A stretch of DNA of 48,681 nt from CAZEDU01 sp964511185. GTDB taxonomy: Bacteria > Myxococcota > Myxococcia > Myxococcales > Myxococcaceae. Positions 1 to 7,270 of this stretch are shown piece by piece. Each line of letters begins with the position of its first letter. The stretch's first letter is position 1. The stretch lies in the NCBI GenBank assembly GCA_964511185.1, contig CAZEDU010000026.1, positions 1 through 48,681 on the forward strand. Reading direction: 5' to 3'. Made by a program: the position numbers and the translations under genes. The notes under the pieces were generated by a model, which was not told the origin of the DNA, ran no database searches, and saw only the letters and a program-made list of their open reading frames with translations.

Positions 1-110
1 GCGCTGTACAGCTCGAGCAGGTTCGGCGCGCGCCCCAGGTGCTCGCAGATGCGCGCGTACTCGTCGGGTTTGAGGCCATGACGGGCGATGACCTCGGGCG
101 AATGGCTCAT
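1..110 (-). CDS. purL: Phosphoribosylformylglycinamidine synthase II, N-terminal fragment (cut by window edge)
   Basis: Only the first ~36 codons lie in the window. They read M-S-H-S-P-E-V-I-A-R-H-G-L-K-P-D-E-Y and continue with a Leu-Gly-Arg-x-Pro-Asn turn, the usual PurL opening (a short helix, then a DEY..I...LGR.PN motif). PurL is the ATP-dependent amidotransferase subunit that makes FGAM from FGAR in purine synthesis, working with PurS and PurQ. Its ATG overlaps the stop codon of the upstream gene as ATGA (107-110), which suggests translational coupling. The location downstream of purS and purQ supports the call. The residues after Asn-Leu-Leu-Glu-Leu look two residues shorter than the common PurL pattern, so the identification rests partly on context. 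Confidence 0.75.
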   Translation of the reverse strand, partial: MSHSPEVIARHGLKPDEYARICEHLGRAPNLLELYS

Positions 111-856
111 GGCGGGGACCTCTTCGGGGAAACGGAAGCGTCTGGCGTCGGCTCGAGGCGCTCCACCTTGTCATCGAGCGGGACCGAACCGATGGAGTGG
201 CGGAAGACCTGCCACAGCACAGCGCGGTGCTGTGCGGGCGACAGGGGGCGCGCGGCCTTCAGCTCGAGCCCCGCGCCCCGGTAACGAAGCTCGACGCCGC
301 TGACGCCCGCCTCGCGCACCGCCCGCTCGATGTCGGCGAGCTGCGCCTGCAGCGGCTCGAGCGCGAAGGTGAGGTGGGTGCGGCGCGCGATGAAGCCGTC
401 GTTCTCGAGCACCGACTGGAGCGCGCGGCGGCAGGCGTCGGTCGAGACGTTGGCGTGCAGCACGGCCGGGTCTCCCTTCAGCTCGAGCGAGCGGCCGCAG
501 GCGGCGCGCGCGGGCGCCAGGGCCTCCGCGCTCGGGGCGCCGTCCTTGCAGCCGTCACCCAGGCAGCGGTTCTCCCCTTTTGGATGAACCCGCACGCGCC
601 AGACCGCGAACCTGCCTTCGGCGTAGAGCAGCGCGAGCGCCTTGCCCGGCGCGTGGCCGACGAAGAGCAGCTCGCCGCTGGGCAGCAGCTCCACGCTCGC
701 CACCTTCGCGTCGTCGACCTCGGCCCACTCCACCGACGCCGGCTTCTCGAAGCGCTCCGCGCCGGCCTCCAGGTCCAGGTACTGGTCCACCGGCCAGGCC
801 CCTGCCGTGCACGGCGCCACCGAGAGGACCACCCAGAGCCATCGCCGAAGCGCCAC
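107..856 (-). CDS. Exported protein with secretin/pilus-assembly N-terminal-like domain, inside the purine operon
   Basis: The 249-residue product starts with a signal peptide (Arg-Arg, hydrophobic core, probable cut after Ala-Gly-Ala near residue 20). Residues ~24-95 resemble the N-terminal domain of CpaC/RcpA-type secretins: a strand-rich segment with a Ser-Gly-Glu-Leu-Leu-Phe-Val-Gly turn and an Arg-Val-Arg-Val end. Residues ~130-235 look like a ring-building or BON-like alpha/beta unit. No secretin barrel follows, so it is a periplasmic fragment-type protein rather than a full outer-membrane channel. It starts at GTG 854-856, 2 bp after the purQ stop, and its stop overlaps the purL ATG, so it is embedded in the purine operon. 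The role is unknown. The domain call is by pattern only. Confidence 0.75.
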   Translation of the reverse strand: MALRRWLWVVLSVAPCTAGAWPVDQYLDLEAGAERFEKPASVEWAEVDDAKVASVELLPSGELLFVGHAPGKALALLYAEGRFAVWRVRVHPKGENRCLGDGCKDGAPSAEALAPARAACGRSLELKGDPAVLHANVSTDACRRALQSVLENDGFIARRTHLTFALEPLQAQLADIERAVREAGVSGVELRYRGAGLELKAARPLSPAQHRAVLWQVFRHSIGSVPLDDKVERLEPTPDASVSPKRSPP

Positions 857-858
857 CG

Positions 859-1511
<653 letters not shown>

Positions 1512-1515
<4 letters not shown>

Positions 1516-1757
1516 TCGATCTCCACCCGGAAGTTCTCGACCACCGTGTTGGCCAAGAGCTTCCTGCACATCTCTTCGACGCGGGCCTGGGCGCGCGCCT
1601 TGTCCGTCTCGGTGGAGGCGAGCTTGAGCTCGATGAACTTGCCCAGCCGGACCTCGCCGACCTCCGAATAGCCGAGCGTGTGAAGGCTCTGCTCGACCGC
1701 CTTACCGGCGGGGTCGAGGACGCCAGGCTTCAAGGTGACGAACACGCGCGCGACCAT
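1512..1757 (-). CDS. purS: Phosphoribosylformylglycinamidine synthase subunit PurS
   Basis: PurS is the ~80-residue scaffold subunit that joins PurQ to PurL in the three-part FGAM synthase. The sequence has the family pattern: Ala-Arg-Val-Phe-Val-Thr-Leu-Lys-Pro-Gly-Val-Leu-Asp-Pro, then Leu-His-Thr-Leu-Gly-Tyr and Val-Arg-Leu-Gly-Lys. I chose the ATG at 1755-1757 because AGGAG sits five bases upstream. The GTG at 1761-1763 would abut that same AGGAG and is unlikely to be used. It is the first gene of the minus-strand operon purS-purQ-(107-856)-purL. The 84 bp between it and the divergent CBS-domain gene must hold the operon promoter, which I could not pinpoint. Confidence 0.95.
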
Positions 1758-1841
1758 CAGCACTCCTAAGAAAGCCAGAGAAGAACAAGGAACCCGACGG
1801 GAGGTGGCAGGCGGCCCATATCACAGGTATGACAATCCCCT

Positions 1842-3188
1842 ATGCCGACTTGGGCGATGTGGGTCGTCTGTGCCGGGCTGATCATCGTGCGCGCCTTGAT
1901 CGCCGCCGCCGAATCCGCCCTTTACGGGACGTCCGACCTGCGCGCCAAGGAGCTCTCGACGATTCACCCTCAGCGCGGGCAGCGGGTGCTCCGGCACAAG
2001 TCCGAGCGTGAGGCGACCGCCGCCTCCTTGCGCTTCGGCATGGTGCTCTCCGGCTTCCTGGCGGTCGCGGTGGCGACCCTGGTGCCGCCCCGGCTGCTCG
2101 ACTTTTCGCACTTGGGCGACGCGCTCTGGTTCAGCTGGCTGACGCCGGTGTCGAGCGCGCTGTTGGTGGGCGTGCTGGCGAGCGTGGCGGACGTCACGTT
2201 CCGCGCCGCGGCGTCGGCGAACCCCGAGCGGTGGGCGCTGCGGCTCTCCGGGCTGGTGTCGCTGCTGGTGGTGACGCTGTACCCGTTTCTGCGCGCGCTG
2301 GTGACGCTGCTCAACGTCCTGGTGCGGCCGTTCGGCACCAAGGTTGGCTTCGAAGCGCCCGCCCCGCCGCTCGAGGAGCTCGAGAAGCTGCTCGCCGCGC
2401 AGGCCGTCAAGAACGAGGTCGACAAGGACGCGCCGCAGCTCATCCGGTCCATCTTCGAGCTGTCGGACAAGACGTGCCGCGACGTGATGGTGCCGCGCAC
2501 CGAGGTGATCGCAGTCGACATCACCACGCCGTCCGAGGAGATCTTGAAGATCCTCTCCGAGGAGAACCACTCGCGGATGCCGGTGTACCAGGACGACGTG
2601 GACCACATCGTCGGCATTCTGCACGTGCGCGATCTGATCCCGATGATGCAGCACCCGGAGCTGATCGTGCTGTCCGACATCATCCGGCCGGCGCACTTCG
2701 TGCCGTGGGTGAAGAGCATCGGCGATCTGCTGCGCGAGATGCAGCGCCGCAAGATTCACATGGCGATGGTGGTGGACGAGTACGGCGGCTTCATGGGCAT
2801 CGTCACGCTCGAGGACATCCTGCGCGAGATCGTCGGCGACATCGGCGACGAGTTCGAGGTCGACTTGAAGCAGGTCGAGAAGCAACCCGACGGGACGTTC
2901 CTGGTCGACGCGCAGATGTCGGTGGCGGAGCTGCCCGGCGCGATCGGGCTCAGCTTGCCCGAGGGCGACTACGAGACGTTGGGCGGCTTCATCAACTCGT
3001 TGGTCGGTCACCTTCCGGACGTGAACGAGCGGATCAGCTGGGACGGCTGGCTGTTCACGGTGCACAGCAAGGAAGGGCCTCGCATCGACCGCGTCCGGGT
3101 CGCCCGCCTGAGCAAGCCCAGCCTGGACGAAGCGCCGCAGCCGGTCGAGAGCCGCGTCGTCAAGCCGATGAAGGAGCGGGTGTCGTAG
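1842..3188 (+). CDS. CNNM/CBS-domain membrane protein (hemolysin C / CorC family)
   Basis: The 448-residue protein has the CNNM (DUF21) layout. About four hydrophobic helices fall in residues 1-165. A CBS pair follows from about 213 to 330 and contains the Val-Met-Val-Pro-Arg-Thr and Met-Val-Val-Asp-Glu-Tyr-Gly-Gly signatures and an Asp-Ile-x-Asp-Glu stretch. A CorC/HlyC-type C-terminal domain ends near residue 425. Members are inner-membrane proteins linked to magnesium or cobalt efflux and resistance. The older name hemolysin is historical. The ATG at 1842 is the first in frame after the intergenic region. The gene is divergent from purS and convergent with the lipoprotein gene ending at 3203. 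The palindrome at 3191-3203 starts two bases past its stop. Confidence 0.9.
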   Translation: MPTWAMWVVCAGLIIVRALIAAAESALYGTSDLRAKELSTIHPQRGQRVLRHKSEREATAASLRFGMVLSGFLAVAVATLVPPRLLDFSHLGDALWFSWLTPVSSALLVGVLASVADVTFRAAASANPERWALRLSGLVSLLVVTLYPFLRALVTLLNVLVRPFGTKVGFEAPAPPLEELEKLLAAQAVKNEVDKDAPQLIRSIFELSDKTCRDVMVPRTEVIAVDITTPSEEILKILSEENHSRMPVYQDDVDHIVGILHVRDLIPMMQHPELIVLSDIIRPAHFVPWVKSIGDLLREMQRRKIHMAMVVDEYGGFMGIVTLEDILREIVGDIGDEFEVDLKQVEKQPDGTFLVDAQMSVAELPGAIGLSLPEGDYETLGGFINSLVGHLPDVNERISWDGWLFTVHSKEGPRIDRVRVARLSKPSLDEAPQPVESRVVKPMKERVS

Positions 3189-3190
3189 CC

Positions 3191-3203
3191 GGGGACAGTC
3201 CCC
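3191..3203. repeat. Single copy of the GGGGAC-N-GTCCCC palindrome between convergent genes
   Basis: A 13-base palindrome (six-base arms around one base) fills the gap between the stop of the CBS gene (3188) and the stop of the convergent lipoprotein gene (3203), touching the latter. The same core recurs at 14769, 28332 and 33043-33071. This copy lacks the second palindrome and the tail seen in those. It could form a short hairpin in both transcripts, but there is no U-tract. Confidence 0.75.
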
Positions 3204-3670
3204 TATTCTTCTGCGGTCTCCCACTCGGGCGCGCCCACCACCGACATCCGCCGCACCTCCTCGAACCGCAGCCTCCGCTCCTCCCCGCCGAAGCTCACCA
3301 GCGCGCCGCCGCGCAGCCCCACCTGCACCGAACGCGTCTCGCTCTGGTACCCCACGCGCCGAAACGCCAGCGGCACCTTCAACTCGACGCTGGCGGCGCC
3401 GTCGAGCGGCAGCACCGTCGACACGCGCTGGCGGCCGGCGGCGAACCAACGGCCGTCGAGCCACAGCTCGTAGTCGACCTCGAGGATGGTCCCGGCGTTC
3501 GTGGTGCGGTTCAGCATCGCCACGACGAAGCTCAGCTCGCCCACGTCCGGCTCGGGGAAGCGCAGGGAGAGCGAGCTGACCTCCGCTTGCTTCGACGCCG
3601 GCGCGGCGCCGGGCGTTCGGCACGCGACGAGCAGCCAGGCCGCGAAGAGAAAAACCACAGGCCGCTTCAT
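3203..3670 (-). CDS. Lipoprotein with LEA type 2-like beta domain
   Basis: The 155-residue product begins Met-Lys-Arg-Pro-Val-Val-Phe and has a lipobox Leu-Val-Ala-Cys with Cys at residue 17, so it should be lipid-anchored. The rest is a strand-rich domain (Pro-Glu-Pro-Asp-Val-Gly-Glu-Leu-Ser-Phe-Val-Val, later Val-Asp-Tyr-Glu-Leu-Trp-Leu-Asp-Gly-Arg) that resembles LEA type 2/WHy domains of desiccation-associated proteins. The resemblance is by pattern and not certain. It is the last gene of the minus-strand run glgA, zinc-ribbon protein, kinase, lipoprotein, and starts 7 bp after the kinase stop. The open frame extends upstream into the kinase, but the Lys-Arg start with its signal sequence decides the start at 3670. 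Confidence 0.75.
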   Translation of the reverse strand: MKRPVVFLFAAWLLVACRTPGAAPASKQAEVSSLSLRFPEPDVGELSFVVAMLNRTTNAGTILEVDYELWLDGRWFAAGRQRVSTVLPLDGAASVELKVPLAFRRVGYQSETRSVQVGLRGGALVSFGGEERRLRFEEVRRMSVVGAPEWETAEE

Positions 3671-3677
3671 CCACACC

Positions 3678-4595
3678 TCATGACAAGAGCGGCGCGAGCG
3701 CGTCGACCGACAACGGCCACCCGGCGCGGCGGGACAGCGCCTCGAGCGCGCGGTTGAACTCCGCGGCCGACTGAAAGCGCGCATTGCGCGGGGCGAGCAG
3801 CGCGCGGCGCACGATGCGCGCGGCGAAGTCGGGCAGCTCGGGGACAATGCCCTGCAGCCTCGGCACCTGGGCGTCGCGCACGCGGTGCATCAGCTCGACC
3901 TCGCTGCCGCCCACGAACAGCCGCCGGTTCGCGTATAGCTCCCAGAGCATGACGCCCACCGAGAACAGGTCGGAGCGCGGGTCGACCGGGTGGCCGAGCA
4001 CCTGCTCCGGGCTCATGTACGCGAGCGTGCCGCGCAGCGCGCCCGCCTGCCCTTGCATCACGCCCTCCACCTCGGCGACGCCGAAGTCCGTCAGCTTCAC
4101 CTCTCCCTTCACGGACAACAGGACGTTCGCCGGGTTCACGTCGCGGTGGACGATGTTGGCGCCCGCCTCACCCACCCGCGCGCGGTGCACGTAGTCGAGC
4201 GCGCGCAGCACCGACGAGACGATGAACGTCGCCGCGGACGGCGGCATCGGCTGGCCCGCCTCGATGAACGCGTCGAGCATGAACGCCAGCGTGCGGCCCT
4301 GCACCAGCTCCTGCACCATCAGGTAGTCCGCGCCCGACCGGAAGCAGCGGAAGGTGCGCACGATGTTCGGGTGGCGAAGCCGCGCGGTGAGCTTGGCCTC
4401 GTCGACGAACTGCTTCACCGCCGCGTTGTCCTCGCGCAGCCCGGGCAGCAGCCGCTTCACCACCACCTCGTCCGGCTCGCCGGGCCCGCGCGGCGCGCTC
4501 TCGAGCGCCTGCGCCTGGTACACCTCGGCCATTCCGCCGACGGCGAGCCGGCCGACGATGCGATAACCGCTGAGCTCGGGCGACAGGTCGGTCAT
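3678..4595 (-). CDS. Eukaryote-type Ser/Thr protein kinase, cytoplasmic
   Basis: The 305-residue protein is a nearly bare kinase domain. It has a glycine loop Gly-Arg-Leu-Ala-Val-Gly-Gly-Met-Ala-Glu-Val, the ATP lysine Lys47, the paired Glu66, the catalytic loop His150-Arg-Asp152-Val-Asn-Pro-Ala-Asn157, Asp170-Phe-Gly and Ser-Pro-Glu in place of Ala-Pro-Glu. All catalytic residues are present, so it should be active. The Asn after Asp152-Val replaces the usual Lys of the HRDLKP motif, a variation seen in myxobacterial kinases. There is no membrane helix or sensor domain. It lies 7 bp after the zinc-ribbon gene and downstream of glgA in the same direction, so it is probably co-transcribed with glycogen synthase. 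Its substrate is unknown. Confidence 0.93.
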   Translation of the reverse strand: MTDLSPELSGYRIVGRLAVGGMAEVYQAQALESAPRGPGEPDEVVVKRLLPGLREDNAAVKQFVDEAKLTARLRHPNIVRTFRCFRSGADYLMVQELVQGRTLAFMLDAFIEAGQPMPPSAATFIVSSVLRALDYVHRARVGEAGANIVHRDVNPANVLLSVKGEVKLTDFGVAEVEGVMQGQAGALRGTLAYMSPEQVLGHPVDPRSDLFSVGVMLWELYANRRLFVGGSEVELMHRVRDAQVPRLQGIVPELPDFAARIVRRALLAPRNARFQSAAEFNRALEALSRRAGWPLSVDALAPLLS

Positions 4596-4602
4596 CGAAG
4601 GT

Positions 4603-4977
4603 TCATTCGAGCTGTAGGCCGCAGTCGCTGCAAGCGCCGTCGCGAAGCGGCGCCGCCGTGCCGCACGCCGGGCAGGGAGGCTCGCCCTCGGCCCCGTCCG
4701 GCGCGGCCGCGCGGATGGGCGTCAGGCCCTCGCGTTCCATCGACTCGACCCACCGGGTCTGCAGCAGCTGGCCCACGCGCGCAGCGTCCGCCTCGCGCAC
4801 CAGCACCTGCGCCTTCGGCGTGCAGCCGGGCTTCGCGCACGCCTCGCTCGTCAAGAGCGCCGGAATGTCCTGCGCCAGGCAGAGAGAGACCAGGTGCTTC
4901 GCGTCGGCGAGCGAGCCTTCGCCACACACCACCAGCGACTCGTCGGCCAACACGCGCTCGGCGTCGATTGCGTTCAT
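4603..4977 (-). CDS. DUF2007-like protein with C-terminal zinc ribbon
   Basis: The 124-residue protein has an N-terminal ferredoxin-like unit resembling DUF2007 (putative signal-transducing family): Leu-Val-Val-Cys-Gly-Glu-Gly-Ser-Leu-Ala-Asp-Ala, then Val-Leu-Val-Arg-Glu-Ala-Asp. A C-terminal zinc ribbon follows with Cys-Pro-Ala-Cys-Gly and Cys-Ser-Asp-Cys-Gly pairs. An extra Cys pair (Ala-Cys-Ala-Lys-Pro-Gly-Cys) lies inside the first domain. Its ATG overlaps the glgA stop as ATGA, which suggests coupled translation. The biochemical role is not known. The position between a glycogen synthase and a kinase makes an adaptor role possible but unproved. Confidence 0.8.
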   Translation of the reverse strand: MNAIDAERVLADESLVVCGEGSLADAKHLVSLCLAQDIPALLTSEACAKPGCTPKAQVLVREADAARVGQLLQTRWVESMEREGLTPIRAAAPDGAEGEPPCPACGTAAPLRDGACSDCGLQLE

Positions 4978-6422
4978 GCCTTCGCACTCCCCGTCAAAGA
5001 CGCGTACAGCGCCTCGTAGGACTTTGCCGCGACCGCCCAGCCGAAGTCACACGCCATCCCGCGCCGCCGCACCTCGGCGAGCTTCTTGTCGTCGGCGTAC
5101 AGCTCGAGCGCCCGGCGGAGCGCGCCCGCCAGCGCCGCGGGGGCGTGCTCGGTGAGCTTGATGCCGGTCGACTTGGGCTGGCTCAGGTCGACCACGGTGT
5201 CCTCCAGCCCGCCGGTGGCGCGCACGACGGGCACCGTGCCGTAGCGCAGCGAGTACATCTGGTTGAGCCCGCACGGCTCGTAGAGCGACGGCATCAAGAA
5301 GAAGTCGCTGCCCGCCTCGACCAGGTGCGCGAGCTGCGTGTCGAAGCCGATCTTCACGGCGATCTGCTTGGGGTAGCGGGCGGCGAGCGCCTTCAGCGCC
5401 TGCTCGTAGCGCGCCTCGCCGGAGCCCAGGAGCGCCAGCACGCCTCTTTGGCTCGCGAGGAACGGCGCCGCCTGGACGATGAGCTCGATGCCCTTCTGCT
5501 CGACCAGCCGGCTGACGACGCCGAACACCGGCGTGCGCTCTTTGTCGGGCGGCGCGAGGCCGAAACGCTTGAGCAGCTCGACCTTGCACAGGCGCTTGTT
5601 GCTCAAGTCTTTCGCGGTGTACCGCGCGGGGATCAGCGCGTCGGTCGAAGGGTCCCACTCGGCGTAGTCGACGCCGTTCAGAATGCCGGTCAGCCGCTCG
5701 GGGTGCTGGCGCAGAAAGCCATCGAGCCCGGCGCCGCCTTCGGGCGTCTGAATCTCCTTCGCGTAGGTGGGAGAGACGGTCGTCCACGCGCGGGAGAAGG
5801 CGAGCCCGGCCTTGAGGAAGCTCATCCGGTCGTGGTGCGCGATGCCGTCGGGGTGAAACAGCGCCCACGGCAGCCCCAAGTCCTCCACCACCGTCTTGGG
5901 GAAGTCGCCCTGGTAAGCGAGGTTGTGGATGGTGAAGACGGCCGCCGCTTTGGACAGGTGCGAGCTGCCGTAGCCTTGTTGGAGCGCCACCGCCGCGAGC
6001 CCGGTCTGCCAGTCGTTCAGATGGACGACCTGCGGCTCGAGCGAGAACAGCTGCGCGGCCGAGAGCGCGCCCATCGAGAACGCGGCGTAGCGGCGGTGGT
6101 TGTCGGGGTACGGCTCGTCCTCCGCCTGGTAGAGCCCCGGGCGCTGAAAGAACTCCGGTTGATCCACGAACAGGAAGCGCAGGTTCTTGCCGCCGCTCGC
6201 CTCGTGAAACGCGGTGGGCACCTCGCCGAACGGGAACTTCAGCGACAGCCTCGCGTCGAGCCGCCGGATGCGCGCGTCCTTCACCGCGCTGTAGAGCGGC
6301 GAGACGACCGTCACCTGGTGCCCGCGCGCGGCCAGCGCGGTCGGCAGCGCGCCCGCGACGTCGCCCAACCCTCCTGTCTTAGAGAATGGCGCGACCTCGG
6401 AAGCGAGAAAGAGGACGTTCAT
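4974..6422 (-). CDS. glgA: Glycogen synthase (ADP-glucose type)
   Basis: GlgA extends alpha-1,4-glucan chains from ADP-glucose in the cytoplasm. The 482-residue length is typical of bacterial GT5 enzymes. The N-terminal Met-Asn-Val-Leu-Phe-Leu-Ala-Ser-Glu-Val and Lys15-Thr-Gly-Gly-Leu (the ADP-glucose lysine motif) are clear, as are His-Asn-Leu-Ala-Tyr-Gln-Gly and the late Pro-Ser-Leu-Tyr-Glu-Pro-Cys-Gly-Leu-Asn-Gln sugar-binding motif. The frame is open to 6512, but the conserved N-terminus fixes the start at 6422. It heads a minus-strand run with a DUF2007 protein, a kinase and a lipoprotein, and is divergent from pdxH across 82 bp. No branching enzyme or glgC is in the window. Confidence 0.96.
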   Translation of the reverse strand: MNVLFLASEVAPFSKTGGLGDVAGALPTALAARGHQVTVVSPLYSAVKDARIRRLDARLSLKFPFGEVPTAFHEASGGKNLRFLFVDQPEFFQRPGLYQAEDEPYPDNHRRYAAFSMGALSAAQLFSLEPQVVHLNDWQTGLAAVALQQGYGSSHLSKAAAVFTIHNLAYQGDFPKTVVEDLGLPWALFHPDGIAHHDRMSFLKAGLAFSRAWTTVSPTYAKEIQTPEGGAGLDGFLRQHPERLTGILNGVDYAEWDPSTDALIPARYTAKDLSNKRLCKVELLKRFGLAPPDKERTPVFGVVSRLVEQKGIELIVQAAPFLASQRGVLALLGSGEARYEQALKALAARYPKQIAVKIGFDTQLAHLVEAGSDFFLMPSLYEPCGLNQMYSLRYGTVPVVRATGGLEDTVVDLSQPKSTGIKLTEHAPAALAGALRRALELYADDKKLAEVRRRGMACDFGWAVAAKSYEALYASLTGSAKA

Positions 6423-6504
6423 CGGGGCGAAGGGCGCATGTAACACGACCGCGCTGGAAAGAAGCCGGCGGAAGAGCGAGAAGGCGGCTTTCCGAAAGAC
6501 GCCC

Positions 6505-7095
6505 ATGACCACCGATGTCTGGACCGACCCGATTCAGCGCTTCGCCGACCGCTTCGCCGCGGCCAGCCGCGTGCAGCCCAAAGACCCGAACGCCGTGGTG
6601 GTGGCGAGCGTCGACGCCGCGGGCCGCCCGTCGGCCCGTGTGGTGCTGCTCAAGGGCTTCGACGAGAACGGCTTCGTCTTCTACACCAACCACCAGAGCC
6701 GAAAGGGCGTCGAGCTGCTCGCGCAGCCGTACGCGGCGCTGTGCTTCTACTGGCCGGCGCTCGACGAGCAGGTCCGCGTCGAAGGGCGCGTGGAGGTCGT
6801 CTCTTCAGAAGAGGCCGACGCCTACTTCGCGACGCGGCCCAGGCTGTCGCAGCTCGGCGCTTGGGCGTCGGACCAGAGCCGCCCGCTCGCCTCGCGCGAA
6901 CAGCTCGAGGCGCGGCTGAAAGCGCTGGAGGCGCAGTACGCGGGACAGGCCGTGCCGAGGCCACAGCACTGGTCGGGCTTTCGCGTGGTGCCCGAGCGCA
7001 TCGAGTTCTGGGAGGCGCGGCCGAACCGGCTGCACGTGCGCACGCTCTACGAGCGCCAGGACGCTGGCTGGTCAAGGCAGCTCCTCAGTCCCTAG
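6505..7095 (+). CDS. pdxH: Pyridoxine/pyridoxamine 5'-phosphate oxidase
   Basis: PdxH is the FMN enzyme that oxidises pyridoxine or pyridoxamine phosphate to pyridoxal 5'-phosphate. The 196-residue protein shows the family signatures Val-Val-Leu-Leu-Lys-Gly-Phe-Asp, Phe-Tyr-Thr-Asn-His-Gln-Ser-Arg-Lys-Gly and the C-terminal Pro-Gln-His-Trp-Ser-Gly-Phe-Arg-Val followed by Ile-Glu-Phe-Trp-Glu-Ala-Arg-Pro-Asn-Arg-Leu-His. The canonical end Arg-Leu-x-Pro appears as Gln-Leu-Leu-Ser-Pro, a minor departure. It is transcribed alone, away from glgA. Confidence 0.95.
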   Translation: MTTDVWTDPIQRFADRFAAASRVQPKDPNAVVVASVDAAGRPSARVVLLKGFDENGFVFYTNHQSRKGVELLAQPYAALCFYWPALDEQVRVEGRVEVVSSEEADAYFATRPRLSQLGAWASDQSRPLASREQLEARLKALEAQYAGQAVPRPQHWSGFRVVPERIEFWEARPNRLHVRTLYERQDAGWSRQLLSP

Positions 7096-7270
7096 CGCGG
7101 AAGAGCGTTCGAGCCCGCGCTCCGCTCCCACCTTTCCCTCCTGTCTCGATTGCTCCCAGTGGAGCGCAGACACACCGCTCTTTTCCGGCGGAGCTGCCAC
7201 GCGGCCTCGAAACTTCTGCGGTTTTTTCGCGGCACAGCGCCTGCTCTGTGGGTACCGGATGGAGGCCCCG

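Noticed and set aside
1821..3674. 617-codon open frame on the minus strand
   Set aside because: It is the antisense shadow of the CBS-domain gene. Its product is Arg/Asp/His-rich low-complexity sequence with no motif, typical of the opposite strand of a high-GC gene.
6423..6512. N-terminal extension of glgA to 6512
   Set aside because: The family-conserved start is at 6422. The extension is basic and unrelated, and overlaps the divergent pdxH start.
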